A DNA stretch of 64,000 bases, taken from Linderina pennispora. Taxonomy: Eukaryota > Kickxellomycota > Kickxellomycetes > Kickxellales > Kickxellaceae. Below the pieces are notes generated by a model, which did not search any database, was not told the origin of the DNA, and worked only from the letters and a program-made list of their open reading frames with translations. Below, piece by piece: positions 48,750 to 59,155 of this stretch. The position numbers were made by a program, and so were the translations under genes. The DNA is taken from the NCBI RefSeq assembly GCF_002104995.1, contig NW_024468269.1, forward strand, positions 1 through 64,000, given 5' to 3'. Within the stretch, counting starts at the first letter, position 1; the number at the start of each line of letters is the position of its first letter.

Positions 48750-51146
48750 TTACATAGGGTGGTCGGACTCATTACCAGCATTGGAAGCCCCGTTCTCTTG
48801 CTCTTGCTGGTCCTTGAGCAGCGCTGCATACTCCATATCTGCAAACTCGATCCAGGGATTCGGCATGCTCGCCAAAAAGTCGATACGCATACGAATGACG
48901 TCGTCAAACGACGACGCCGGTAGAGCGCGTGCTGAGATCTGGGCAAGCTGGCGCTGCAGAAAGGATGTGCGGCTTTCGTGCTCCAGGAACCTCGTCAAGT
49001 TGGTGAACGCATCAATGAAAACCGGGATCTGGGTCGGCGGGACCTTGCGCAAATCTTTGAGCGTGAACATGCCCTCGCGCTCAGGTCTGACCATATCCGA
49101 GAGCTGGCATACCAAGTCATCCAGCATTATCAGGTCGCCTGCCATCTCCTCCTCCATGCGGCAAACCTGTTCGTCGTAGAAATACTCGAGCTCATACGCC
49201 GTCAAAACGCCATCGCCGTCTAGATCCAGGCACCGGAACCAGTATTCGAGCGCTGCCGGCGTGGTCTTGTCAATCTCCGACAACAGGAACCAGATAAAGT
49301 CTTTGAATGTCATCCGGCAGTCTGACAGCCGTACGTTAAGATCGTACCGCAGCGGACCTTTGGACAGGCGCTTCTCCTGGCGTGCCTTGGCTGCCCGCGC
49401 AGATTCCCTGCGACTAGACTTGTACTCAAACGGCTTGCCCTTGCCCATCATGATACGGGAGATTATGCGCCGCGAGAGCGTTCCTGTGAAATAGCATAGC
49501 AAATCCCGCGCATCCAGCAGCTGGTCGCGGTTCGAATCGAGCTCAAAGAAGCTGCAGTATAGTACGTAAAAGTGCTTGTACGAGAAAACGCCTGGCGAAT
49601 CAACCCCCACATCGATTCCGTCCTCGACACCGCGCAGCATCCCAACCACATTGGCCTTGCGGAACTGTGGCAGTGTGATTTTGCTGTCCCACGACCGATT
49701 GGTCACATAAAATATCCGCTCAACCACGGTCTCTGTATATCTCTGCGAGAACAGACCCTCACCTTCAAGGAATTCGAGCTCAGGGTGGTGATCCAAGACG
49801 TCGGTGACCAGGGGCCTGATGTCGTCACGGTTCAAAGATGCACGTGGAGCTGTCGCATCCTCGACCAGAATATTGAACAGCATTGCGTGTACATCTGCGC
49901 TTGTGCGCCTCAGCCGGGTCCACACATCACTGAAGTGCGCAAACGATGGCCATGTACCGCGGTCTGCCGGACGTATACGCTTTCCAGTGACTCTGCTGCC
50001 AGACGTGGGCGATGCTGACTGATCGGGGCACTGTCTGGTCACATACCGAAATAGCGCCCGATTGGCAAACTGGGGTAACCCGCATATCTCAGTGACCTTT
50101 ACAAAGTCGGCTTCTCGTGCTCCAAAGCAGCTGGCAAAATAGGGCTGCACCTGTTGCAGCTGCAGCTTTAGTGCATGCTCGATATCGCCGTCGACCCGCG
50201 GATTCAGAGGTGATACATGCAGCTGGGGGATCGTGCTCTTTTGCTTACGGGCCACTAGCATCTGCTTGTTGTGCTCAATTTTGGATGTTGCAGGGAGGTC
50301 ACTCAATGAGCTGCTTCCACGGCGCGCTGGTGTGACACCTGTGTCGCTGGCTTCATCAGCAGAAACTTGGCTGAGGGAGCTGCATAGCTGTGGGGTTGTA
50401 ACTGGCGCTGCTTTCTTACCCGCCTCGCCTTGCGGCAAAGGCGACAACGCGTCATTATCACCTTCGCCTTGCTGCTGCGGTCGCCGTGGCGTTGGAGAAT
50501 CAAGGTCCAGGTGAAACAGCAGCGACTGGCTCACCTGCGACATGGTTGGGCTCTCATCATCGTCCGAGTTGAGCTCTAGCTTTTCATCCAGCGCCAGCGA
50601 TGCGCCCTTTGTCCGCATGCGCGACAATGTTGGTGACTCCAGTTCACCCCTGTCGCCGACTGGTTTTCGAGACTCAGTCGGAGAGAGTGGCGACGAGGGT
50701 GGGTAATTTATGCGCAAGCCAGAGGATGTAGGTGAGAATGGGAATGGTGTGTCCTGCGTCAGGTCGCTGCGGAATGCACGCTTCCTATTGCTGACCACTG
50801 GGCTTAGCGGCGGTAGCGTCTCTGAACTGCCGCTCTGTATAATACGGGCCCGCTTACTTAACGGGCTGGCGAGTGTACCAGCACTGCTGGCCTCTGATGA
50901 CGGCAGCGATGCAACCATGATGTTGCTGCTACCGCTCTTCATAGGTGAATTCTGCAGTCTGAGTCGCGAGGAAATTATGGAATTTGACCGTGGCGACTTT
51001 AAATGAGGCGACCACCGCGGGTTCAGGCATAGTTCATCGGCCTGCACTATCGGCGACGATAGTGACTGGCCCTTCCCTTGTGTCGCTGTGCTCTTTCTTC
51101 GCGGCGTTGTCATGGCCAAGGCATTTTCAGCAGTAGTCGAACCCAT
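48750..51146 (-). CDS. PP2A regulatory subunit of the B'' (PR72/PPP2R3) type
   Basis: About 798 residues from the ATG at 51146 (MGSTTAENALAMTTPRRKST); the frame is open to 51275, so a slightly longer start is possible. The first 340 residues are Ser/Pro-rich and probably disordered and phosphorylated (many S-P sites). IPQLHVSPLNPRVDGDIEHA marks the start of the B'' core. Two EF-hands follow: a less canonical one (DSNRDQLLDARD) and a canonical one (DLDGDGVLTAYELEYFYDEQ). The B'' subunits target the PP2A core enzyme and respond to Ca2+. The tail is short and acidic. The gene is convergent with the LRR-like array. Confidence 0.85.
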   Translation of the reverse strand: MGSTTAENALAMTTPRRKSTATQGKGQSLSSPIVQADELCLNPRWSPHLKSPRSNSIISSRLRLQNSPMKSGSSNIMVASLPSSEASSAGTLASPLSKRARIIQSGSSETLPPLSPVVSNRKRAFRSDLTQDTPFPFSPTSSGLRINYPPSSPLSPTESRKPVGDRGELESPTLSRMRTKGASLALDEKLELNSDDDESPTMSQVSQSLLFHLDLDSPTPRRPQQQGEGDNDALSPLPQGEAGKKAAPVTTPQLCSSLSQVSADEASDTGVTPARRGSSSLSDLPATSKIEHNKQMLVARKQKSTIPQLHVSPLNPRVDGDIEHALKLQLQQVQPYFASCFGAREADFVKVTEICGLPQFANRALFRYVTRQCPDQSASPTSGSRVTGKRIRPADRGTWPSFAHFSDVWTRLRRTSADVHAMLFNILVEDATAPRASLNRDDIRPLVTDVLDHHPELEFLEGEGLFSQRYTETVVERIFYVTNRSWDSKITLPQFRKANVVGMLRGVEDGIDVGVDSPGVFSYKHFYVLYCSFFELDSNRDQLLDARDLLCYFTGTLSRRIISRIMMGKGKPFEYKSSRRESARAAKARQEKRLSKGPLRYDLNVRLSDCRMTFKDFIWFLLSEIDKTTPAALEYWFRCLDLDGDGVLTAYELEYFYDEQVCRMEEEMAGDLIMLDDLVCQLSDMVRPEREGMFTLKDLRKVPPTQIPVFIDAFTNLTRFLEHESRTSFLQRQLAQISARALPASSFDDVIRMRIDFLASMPNPWIEFADMEYAALLKDQQEQENGASNAGNESDHPM

Positions 51147-51477
51147 TGCAAGTAGCGTGAATGTCTTGGTTGCAAGCAGACAGCCTGGAGAAATACGTAT
51201 TGCGCGGCTTGACAGAATAGAAGGAAAATGGCCTATAGCAGGATGAACGGCACAAAGAGGAGCAGAGCAGAACAAAGAGGTGCGCAGGATGCTCCGGGGC
51301 TGTTAGCGAAAAAAAATCGACAGCACTGGAGCCAAATCACGCCGATTGTTGACGAAAAGGCTGATCAAGAAACATGATTGGCTGCCTCCGATCAGCTCCA
51401 AGCAGCGGCAGGAGGGGACGCAGCAGCAGACTGCCCGCTCCTCCTGCAATCCGTGCATTCAAAACCAGCAGCACAAT

Positions 51478-51513
51478 CCGATATCGAGGGGCATTCCGAT
51501 ATCGAGGGGCATT
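51478..51513 (+). repeat. Perfect tandem duplication, 2 x 18 bp
   Basis: The unit CCGATATCGAGGGGCATT occurs twice back to back just beyond the 3' end of the TRS23 gene. It is a simple local duplication with no obvious function. Confidence 0.8.
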
Positions 51514-51539
51514 TAGGATACGCCAACAAACTTCTTTAT

Positions 51540-51959
51540 TTAGCTGGACTGGATGAGCTGCTGCAGCTTGGTATCAAATAGCTCGGACCTCACTGGCATC
51601 TCGAGGCTGTGGAACGGGTTCTTGAGTGCGTAGTCGCTGTACAGACCGTACATCTTGGACAGCACATCGTTGAGCTGCAGGTATGAAGGGTCGGTGACTG
51701 CAATGAACTTTATGCCAGTCGCTGTCTGGTAGCAGTGGATGCGGAAGCTGCTCGTGTCAATTGTCTGGATCCCGGTGTCTTTGCTGCCATCAGACCGCGA
51801 CGCCGGCGAGATGCGCGACGCAAGCGCGTGGATGCCATGGAAGGTGCCTGCCAGGATCAGTGCCTCATTCGACGAGAGCTTTACCGTGTTGGTTGAGTAG
51901 TCCCGGTTGTATATCAGGCCGCCTGCCTTGTTAATGATGAACACTGAGTGAATCGGCAT
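51540..51959 (-). CDS. TRS23: TRAPP complex subunit Trs23/TRAPPC4
   Basis: 139 residues from the ATG at 51959; MPIHSVFIINKAGGLIYNRD is the conserved Trs23 start, so the longer frame to 52025 is discounted. The longin-like fold is followed by IHCYQTATGIKFIAVTDPSY and a C-terminal helix pair (DVLSKMYGLYSDYALKNPFH). Trs23 is part of the catalytic core of TRAPP, the exchange factor for Ypt1 at the Golgi. Some family members have a PDZ-like insertion; here the corresponding loop (SPASRSDGSKD) is short. Confidence 0.92.
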   Translation of the reverse strand: MPIHSVFIINKAGGLIYNRDYSTNTVKLSSNEALILAGTFHGIHALASRISPASRSDGSKDTGIQTIDTSSFRIHCYQTATGIKFIAVTDPSYLQLNDVLSKMYGLYSDYALKNPFHSLEMPVRSELFDTKLQQLIQSS

Positions 51960-52245
51960 CGAGATATGTGCGAAGAAGTGACGATGAAGGGATGGCTGCT
52001 GGTCAACAGCAGACACGTGACCCAACTATCGCCAAAGATCTCTCCCTCATCTCACAATTACATAGTATGGTGACCAGCGGAGGCAGGCAAAATTCCCTAC
52101 CTATGGCGCGCAATAAATGGCACAGCACATAGCGCTATTGTGTATATATTGGAAACGAGAAGGTGAGGGAAGATACTATGAAAAGGAGGAGAAAACAGGC
52201 AAGCCAGACACGGGCAGCTTTGCCGATGCGCACAGTTGCTCCAAT

Positions 52246-52449
52246 TTACTCCTGCTGGACATACTTGTCCTTAATGTCCTCCCACTTTGTGCCAGCGGTC
52301 TTCTTGTTCCAGTAGCTGTCAAAGTAGGTGTTGAAGCCGATCGAGAACAGGACGCCGCTGCCCACGATGGTGGCAAAGTAGGTCGACTCCTTCTTGAAGA
52401 AGTTGCGGTAAACGACCGAGCTGAGCGACTTGGTGAATCCAGAGACCAT
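52246..52449 (-). CDS. QCR9: Cytochrome bc1 complex subunit 9
   Basis: 67 residues from the ATG at 52449 (MVSGFTKSLSSVVYRNFFKK). One membrane helix (TYFATIVGSGVLFSIGFNTY) is followed by FDSYWNKKTAGTKWEDIKDK, the Qcr9 pattern of W(E/K)D(I/V)K near the end. It is an inner-membrane structural subunit of complex III. Length and layout match yeast Qcr9 (66). It is divergent from BFR1 across about 480 bp. Confidence 0.92.
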   Translation of the reverse strand: MVSGFTKSLSSVVYRNFFKKESTYFATIVGSGVLFSIGFNTYFDSYWNKKTAGTKWEDIKDKYVQQE

Positions 52450-52930
52450 TGTGGCGAGCTTTCTAATTAAATCCTTTCGGTCTGAGACACGGGCAAATGC
52501 GAGAAAACAAAACGACGAATCGTCAAAGAGACAAGGGTGGAGAGGTGTTGGAATTAGGAAGAGAGGATACTGCCGCTGGTCGCAAATTCGAATTGCGACA
52601 CACGCCCCTCGCCACAAACCCGCCATATCTCTGGATCTTTATCTGCCTGAGCTCGATCGCAATTACATCTGGGGATCACCGGATCTAGTGCGTCCATTCT
52701 CTGGCCAATCCTGGTTTCCCACCGGTTCTACTGCCTTTGTCCCGGCAAGTAAGGCGTGGCCGAGCTCTTGCAGGCCATGCCGAGGGCACACCATCGGGGC
52801 GGGCATTGTGCTCCTGCTCCTTCTCTCCTCCTGACCCTTCGTGGTTTCTATACTTCCTCTCTTATTCACCTCTGCTATAGACCCTCGTCGCGCGCCTTTC
52901 CCCGTTACACGCTTTTAAAAACAAAATAAA

Positions 52931-54434
52931 ATGGCTCCCGATTCGACAGTTGCTGTGGCAGATGAGGTCCAGAAGACCGTTTCGGTCAAAAAGCCCCGCC
53001 CGAGCAGACCTGACTTTGACCAGCACAAGAAGGAACTGGCAGCGCTTGATGCGAAAATCGACCAGCTGCGCAAGGAACAGGTAACATACCGCGAAGCATA
53101 TGCCCACATTCGGCGCTGAGACTCGTGTGCACAGCCTTGTGTACTAGTATACTCATGGCTGCCCCCTTTGTGTACATGCTCTGTAGGACGGCATCAAGAA
53201 CGAGCTGCTCAAGACCGATACACGCAAGGGCCCCTTGGCTGACAAGCGCAACAAACTGCTGTCGCGCTTGCAGGCGATCCAGCGGGAGCAGGGCGAGCTG
53301 CGCAAGTCGCGGGGGAAGGTATTTGACAAGCAGGCGTCACTGACCACCTCGATCAGCCGGAAGGTATCTGACCTAAAGACGCTGAAGGCCAAGTCCACGT
53401 TCAAGACAGTGTCGGAGATCGACGAGAAGATTGCCAAGAACGAGAAGCGGATTGATTCGGGCAAACTCAAGATCATCGATGAGCGGCGCCTGGCCAGCGA
53501 GAACGCACAGCTGCGCCGTGCCCGCAAGGCTGTGGAGCAGTGCGAGGACGCGCAAAGCACCATTGAGAAGGAGAAGGCGGAGCTGGCGGTCGTCGATGCA
53601 CAGCTGGCGGACACAAACGCGCAGCAGCTGGCTGATGAGTACGCGCAGCTGCAAGCCGAGCTGGACCAGATCAAGGCGACCCAGGACCAAGGGTGGGAGA
53701 AGCGCTCAGGGCTTCTTGACGAGCGCACCCGCCTGCAGAAGGCCATTGACGCTGCCTGGGACGATAAGCGCGCGCTGCAGGAGGAGCACCGCAAGCAGAA
53801 CAACGACTTCTACAAGTGGCAGCAGGAGGACCGCAAGCGCCGTGCCGAGGAGGAGAAGCAGCGCCGCATCCAGGAGCAGCGTGAGAAGCGTCTGGCCCTT
53901 GCCCAAGAGCAGCGTGAAGAGGCCGAGATCCCAGCCTTCCAGGACGAGATCAATGGCTGCGATTCGCTGATCCAGTACCTGAGCAGCTTCCAGATCAAGT
54001 CTGCTAGCAATGCGGGCTCGCGGTCCGAGGACAACACCCGGCCGTCATCGGCTGCAAGCAACCAGCGCGAGGTTGACTCCAACGATCATGTGCCAGCTGG
54101 CATGGTTGCCATCAAGAAGAGCTCGAACGAGGAGTCGTACTTTGCCGGCGCAGCCAAGCACAAGAAGAAGGCAGGCAAGAAAACTGCCAGCAAGAGCGAT
54201 GCGCTCAAAATCCCGCTGGCTGTTGCTGAGCGCTTCCTGGAGCTCAAGGTTGATCTGCCCATCAACATGGCTGCTATCCCGATTGCCCTTGACAAGCTAG
54301 CTGACCGGAAGCAGTTCTTTATCAGCAACCAGAACAAGGTTACCGAGGAGAACAAGAAGAAGGCCGAGGAAAAGATCGCCAAGCTCATGGCTGAGCTGGA
54401 TGCGGACGAGAAGATCGCCCATGAATCTAGTTAA
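52931..54434 (+). CDS. BFR1: Bfr1-like mRNP/ER-associated coiled-coil protein (2 exons)
   Basis: Exon 1 52931-53080, intron GTAACA...TGTAG 53081-53186, exon 2 53187-54434; phases match and give 465 residues. Almost the whole protein is coiled coil, rich in Lys, Glu, Ala, Gln (EKRIDSGKLKIIDERRLASE, then EERARLAL-type Arg/Gln/Glu repeats). A basic Lys-rich region and a final short helix follow. Bfr1 binds mRNA on polysomes at the ER and affects secretion and nuclear segregation in yeast. The name rests on the RPDFDQHKKELAALDAKIDQ start and overall architecture. Confidence 0.85.
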
Positions 54435-54969
54435 ACACCAGCAACATTTCGGAACCGCTTTTTAGTCACATGGCTACTTTTGTCCTTACCAAACACGTCA
54501 AGTTAATCGTATTCGGTGTGTTGTGTTGGCTAAATGTGGGATTTTGAATAGGTGATACTTAATATTAAAGAAAAGAGAAGACGAGCTGCGCGGACGTACC
54601 TTCAATGCAGCCGTTTGTGCAACTTGTCAGAGGCTCGATGCTGCCGCACCATTTCTTGGTACTGGCTTCGAAAAATCGATCTCTATGATTGGGTAGCAGG
54701 AGGAATTTGTTCTATATTTTATGTCACTCCAACTTTTTTACTCGATCCAATGCCTGAACCGCTGGAGCACTGGTAGTTTGTTAGCTATTGATATGCAGTT
54801 ATACTTGTGGAGGGTGTCAATATGCTATGAGATATTTCATGTAGAGTTCAGCAACAAAGCAAAGCATGGACAGCTAATGAGTATGTATAGCCGGTAAGAT
54901 AGCATGCAGATGTGAACCAAGCCATGCAGTGTTTTGACATTATACAGTTTCATGTGGATATCTTTATCT
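54435..54969. other. Intergenic region with FunK1-flank relic
   Basis: It holds the FunK1 3'-flank copy (54545-54650) and then AT-richer DNA up to the left end of Fanzor copy 2. No gene is seen. Confidence 0.4.
54545..54650 (+). repeat. Copy of the FunK1 3' flank
   Basis: Matches 25370-25475 in the same orientation (AAAGAAAAGAGAAGACGAGC here, GAAGAAAAGAGAGAAAAAGG there, then TGTGCAACTT and CAGAGGCT in both). No kinase frame precedes it here: BFR1 ends 111 bases upstream. It is probably a relic brought in by rearrangement or a mobile element. Confidence 0.55.
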
Positions 54970-55582
54970 TCTTTACCTTTATATAAGATTTTATAGTCTA
55001 AAAAGTGTCCGACCGTCCGCTAGAACCTTTTGAATTGGTTAAAAAGATAAACCTCTTAAGCTTCAACACGGGTTTGAGTGACTTGCTCTGTAAACTCCCT
55101 TTGATCTTGTGCGGCATCTGACCTCATCGGTGAAACCAGGGCGACAAGTTGTTATTGTAGTGGTCACAGGTCTCCACTAGATATCTCCATTGGTTCAGCG
55201 CAAGAGCTGCTCTCATTGTCGGTCAGCCCGATAACTTCCATGGCGTCATCATGGTGGTCATCACCAGCTGCGCAACACTCTTAGGATATTTGTTTATGAG
55301 CACCTATTGAATAAGGCCATATATCTCTTCTGGTGGTTATGCAATATTTGTAGGTTAATTTTATAAATTAATTTATCTTATGAACACATATATGGTAGCA
55401 TTTGGGCCACAATGGACCCAGTATGTATAGACTGATTCAAGAGACTGTATCAGTGCTAAGGGCCCCAAGAACCATGCAAGCCAGATCATTTTTAATAAAA
55501 AGTTCTTAATGCTATGCATCTGCAATACAGCAAAACTGAACAGCATCATTTCTCTTCTTACTTTGCCTATTGAATTTCTCAA

Positions 55583-57005
55583 ATGAATATTACCCACAGC
55601 ACTACTGTCATAAAGACATCACTTGGTGGTATTGGCTTCCGTGATTCTATGTTGCCCCGCCTAGAGCAATTTGTACACAGCGTCAATATCATCAAGGAGC
55701 ATACATACATGCTTGCACAATGGATATTACTCCATCAACTAGCTGATGATGATGCCTTTGACCCTGCAACATTTGTGAAAAAGGGGTTTTTTTCGTTCCA
55801 TTTATTTATTTATTTATCGCAACCTGAAGGCGAAGACTGTCATATCTGCCGAGGATTTCGTCAACCGGAAGGACCGGCCAGAACTGTCGAGCGCAGATTT
55901 CGGTGATGTAATTAGATATCATATTTATGAGTATCTATTACATAATGGCGATATCGAGCTACATGGCGTACGTGAAATGAATCAAGTAGCAACATACGTG
56001 GATACCGAGCTGATGACAGCATACAAGAACAACATTGTGTTGCACTATGGCAGTTGCCTACAGCGGATTCTGGCCAAATTGATTGGTATTCGCAGCCGCA
56101 AAAACACACTGCACAGTACATTTGGCAATGTGTCCAAGGCTGAGTTCAATAACGCATGTCAAGTGTGTATTTATACACCTGCACAGAAGCTCCGCCAGGC
56201 AGTTGCCTCTAGACACCCTGATCTCAGTGTACTCACCCCACGGATGCTTGCAATCTACAACAAGCTGGCACCAGTCCTTAATGCCTATGATGCCAAGTAC
56301 AGATTCGCCAAAGACAGCCGATACTATGATGCCAAGGTAAATCCACTTAAGCATCTGCGTGCATACATTCGCCTATGCCAGCTTATCGATAATGAGCAGC
56401 TTGGCAAGTCTCCCCCCAATGCTTACCTCTGCGGACATCATGGATCCCAGGCCATGTGCGCTTAGACAAGCAAACAATCAAGCAGATGTTTATCTCGAAA
56501 ACATGTGGGCAGGTTACAGAGATCAACGCAGCAAAGAGGGAAGCAACAGAAGCAAGGAAAGCAGCAGAAAAGGGCGAAAAATTGGCCAAGAAGGCTACAC
56601 GCGAAGCAGCGAAGATGCCATCAGATGCAACTGAGGCCACTGCAGCAGACATTCCGGCATGTTCCCAACCTGCGGCCCTACCAGAGATCGAAGAACCCAA
56701 CTGTGAAGTGCCATGGCCTTCTCCGCTGTACAAGCGAGTCATGTAAGTGGGCCATGGCGCAATACAGGCGAGTTTATTCGTCTCGGCTCTTGAACTGCGA
56801 TCTCGCAGCAGTTCTAAACTTCAGGCTCATTTTCCAGTCACTCTGTGATTCAGGCAGTATTCCTGAACGGTTCCGTCGCTCTATGGCCATTGCTACCGAT
56901 GCTTCTGGCACCACCCTGGCAACAAAGAGGTCGCGCAAGAGGCGTGCAACATCAGGCGATTCTGCTGCCAGCAGCAGCGAGCCAGCGCTGAAGCGCCTAC
57001 GCTGA
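55583..57005 (+). pseudogene. Fanzor copy 2, catalytic core deleted
   Basis: It begins with the same MNITHSTTVIKTSLGG and follows copy 1 to a frame break in a T-run near 55790. It then resumes in another frame (MNQVATYVDTELMTAYKNNI) to a stop at 56463-56465. It retains 148 nt (56409-56556) missing from copy 1. At about 56645 it jumps from the Ala-rich linker directly to the second half of the zinc ribbon (QTFRHVPNLRPYQRSKNPTV, CHGLLRCTSESC). RuvC-I, the RuvC-II Glu motif and the first CxxC are therefore gone. RuvC-III reads NCDLAAVLNF instead of NRD. It cannot encode a nuclease, but could still supply guide RNA if the tail is functional. Confidence 0.85.
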
Positions 57006-57156
57006 GCAGGCCACCAAGGTGGGAGATGTCCATGATCGCCATTGCACTAACAACCATCCGACACGTTCAAATGACCAGTTCGCCATGATGCTCTTATCGA
57101 CGTGTCAACCCAAGCTGACTAGCAGCCGAGCTCGCATCGCGAGCAGAGCAATTCTA
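57006..57156 (+). ncRNA. Candidate Fanzor omega RNA (3' tail of copy 2)
   Basis: Directly after the stop codon; aligns with 30700-30545 (minus). Shared blocks are CACTAACAACCATCCGACA, TTCAAATG, TTATCGACGTG, GCTGACTAGCA and the 57131-57143 hairpin. Because copy 2 lost its catalytic core, retention of this tail is either chance or selection on the RNA or the transposon end. Confidence 0.35.
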
Positions 57157-57616
57157 GTACAGTATTGATTCATAATGAACCTGCTTCCTAGCGCGAGCGG
57201 GTTGCCGGCTATAGCAGTTCGGCAAGAGAAGGCGACCCAAGCCCCTTTGCCTGGAGCTGCCATCAAAACTGTGCTGTCAGTGCCAGGCTACCCCGTCTGA
57301 CTGCTGGATTTGTGATTATTTGTAGCCATTTATCTGTTGCCTCCCCGAATAGCACAATGGTTGGTACCAATGTGAACCACCCTAAAAGCCTTAATCCCGA
57401 TCAACACTTCCCGCTTGAAAGGATGATCCAATCAGACAATCGCATGGAAATCAACATCACCAAAAGTTTGTAAGCTGCCAATTATTTTTAGCACAAGCAC
57501 CAGTCCACATTCCGTTCACGCTCCTAGGCCTTGCCCTCTCCTCTTTCCCGTATTTCTGTTTTCCATTTGTTTACCAGCACTTGACACACACCAAAAGCGC
57601 CCCCGTAGACACAATA
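57157..57616. other. Intergenic region
   Basis: From the right end of Fanzor copy 2 to the start of the lysine-rich gene. Pyrimidine-rich DNA at 57531-57560 may be promoter-proximal. No gene seen. Confidence 0.35.
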
Positions 57617-58335
57617 ATGGCAAAGGAGGACAAGCGCATAGAGGAGGCAGCGGTAGATCAGTCTGCTGGTGTGGCCCCAGTTGACAAACCAGAAGCCGGC
57701 AGAATTAAGAAGAGTGGAAAGAAGGGCAAAAAGTTTGCAACCAAGGTACGACACTGCTGCACATAAATATTCTGCATTGGCAGAACCCCCTTGCCAAGCA
57801 CTAGTGCCTAGGCAGCGACGCGGTCCACGTAGCTATCCACAATATCTTTCTCATCTTTTTCGCTTACCCACCCACACGTTAATATTCTTAGGATTCAATG
57901 CTCAGCATCCTCAGCCAGGTCAGCGGCATCGAGGAGATGCGGCTCGAGAAGAAGATGAAGCGGCAGCAGGTTGTAAAGTCGTTGACAAAGGAAAAGGAGA
58001 AGAAGTCGATGGAGCGCAAAAGCAAGATCGGCCGGAAGCTGGTAAGTTTTGGATATTGCACCTCCAACCTCCGCAACGATATTTCCCTCCGCACACAATA
58101 TACGAGCCTAATAAGTGGTGGAATATAGGACGATATGAAAGCCAAATTGCTCGAGAAGACGATGCAGAAGCGGCGGGCGAAGAAGCAGGCCAAAAAGTCT
58201 CCGGGCAAGGCTGGGCTGTCCCGCACGCTCAGCGCAATCAACCGGGAATGGGACAGCGATGAGATTGCGTCCAGTGGCAGCGATGCTCTGGCAGGCGTCG
58301 CCAAGCCTAAAAAGACTGTTTCATTTGCCATGTAG
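57617..58335 (+). CDS. Lysine-rich basic protein, probably nucleolar (3 exons)
   Basis: Exon 1 57617-57745, intron GTACGA...TTAG (57746-57891), exon 2 57892-58041, intron GTAAGT...ATAG (58042-58128), exon 3 58129-58335. All junctions are in phase and give 161 residues. The centre is a charged helix (SQVSGIEEMRLEKKMKRQQV, then KEKEKKSMERKSKIGRK); the end is basic and then Ser/Asp-rich, closing with KKTVSFAM. The composition resembles small ribosome-biogenesis factors, but I cannot name the family. It is upstream of the thioredoxin-fold gene on the same strand. Confidence 0.75.
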
Positions 58336-58457
58336 AGGGCATTCGGCTTCTGCCCCTGGAGATAATATTAGAACGAGAGGCCTGCCCCTTGTTTTTGTGT
58401 ATTGCATGTTTTCAATAGCGCATTCTTATTTGTTTTTCTGCTAGTTCGTTTGTCGAC

Positions 58458-58892
58458 ATGCGTTACACCTTGCTTGTGTGTTTTCTGTTTGGTGTAGCAC
58501 GCGCTGCAACCAACAAACCAGAGCCGGCATCCGACCCGCAGCTCCAGGCGCTGCGGATAGCTGGCGATGAGTTTGATCGTGCGCTGCAGGGCACCAGGAA
58601 CATCATGGTGCTGTTCCATACGCCGTCATGTGTTTACTGCAATAAAATGGCGCCCGAGTACGGCAAACTGGCGGCCGGCTTTGAGGGCAGTCATGACGTC
58701 AGGATAGCGACAGTCGACTCGAGCCGCGATCGCGATCTGTCGCACAAGTTCGACGTCCACGCCTACCCGACCATTCTCCTGCTTGCAGACAATGGCAAGC
58801 GCACAATCAAGTACGACCGGTTGCGCACGGCGAAGGACATGGCGTCGTTCATCAAGGACAAGACTGGCGTGGCTAGCCCCAAGCCTGTATGA
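58458..58892 (+). CDS. Secreted or ER-lumenal single-domain thioredoxin-like protein
   Basis: 144 residues. A signal peptide (MRYTLLVCFLFGVARA) precedes one thioredoxin fold with active site TPSCVYCNKMAP (CVYC rather than the CGHC of PDI), the cis-Pro motif AYPTILLL and C-terminal KDMASFIKDKTGV. There is no K/HDEL tail, so it may be secreted or retained by a partner. It sits 263 bases upstream of a PDI gene, on the same strand, and looks like a diverged, shortened relative of one PDI domain. Confidence 0.85.
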   Translation: MRYTLLVCFLFGVARAATNKPEPASDPQLQALRIAGDEFDRALQGTRNIMVLFHTPSCVYCNKMAPEYGKLAAGFEGSHDVRIATVDSSRDRDLSHKFDVHAYPTILLLADNGKRTIKYDRLRTAKDMASFIKDKTGVASPKPV

Positions 58893-59155
58893 TGTGTCTC
58901 TCTGAGCATCAGTGAACTCGGCAGTATCCGCAACCCAGGCTGTGATGCGGTGATCCGGGAAGGCACTGGGAGATCACGGTGACGTGTCAACAATTGATTC
59001 CACAATTTGGCAAACGTTCTTTGCTTGGCCCGATGTGCGACAGCGCGCCCATTTTGCTGGTGCAGCTGCAGCTCGGCCCTTTCGCCTTTCTCTTCTCGAG
59101 TTTTTCTTTTGTTTTTTACTTGCAAACACAGAGAAGAAATCGCCCTTTATAAGTA

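Larger units (their letters stand above)
54970..57156 (+). mobile_element. Fanzor element, copy 2 (internally deleted, about 2.2 kb)
   Basis: Same order as copy 1 but in inverse orientation: leader from AAGATTTTATAGTCTAAAAA, gene remnant, then the non-coding tail ending CTCGCATCGCGAG and TTCTAGTA. Nucleotide similarity to copy 1 is high in leader, N-terminal part, C-terminal part and tail, so divergence is recent relative to most other repeats here. The element lacks about 1.05 kb of the central gene. Confidence 0.75.
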
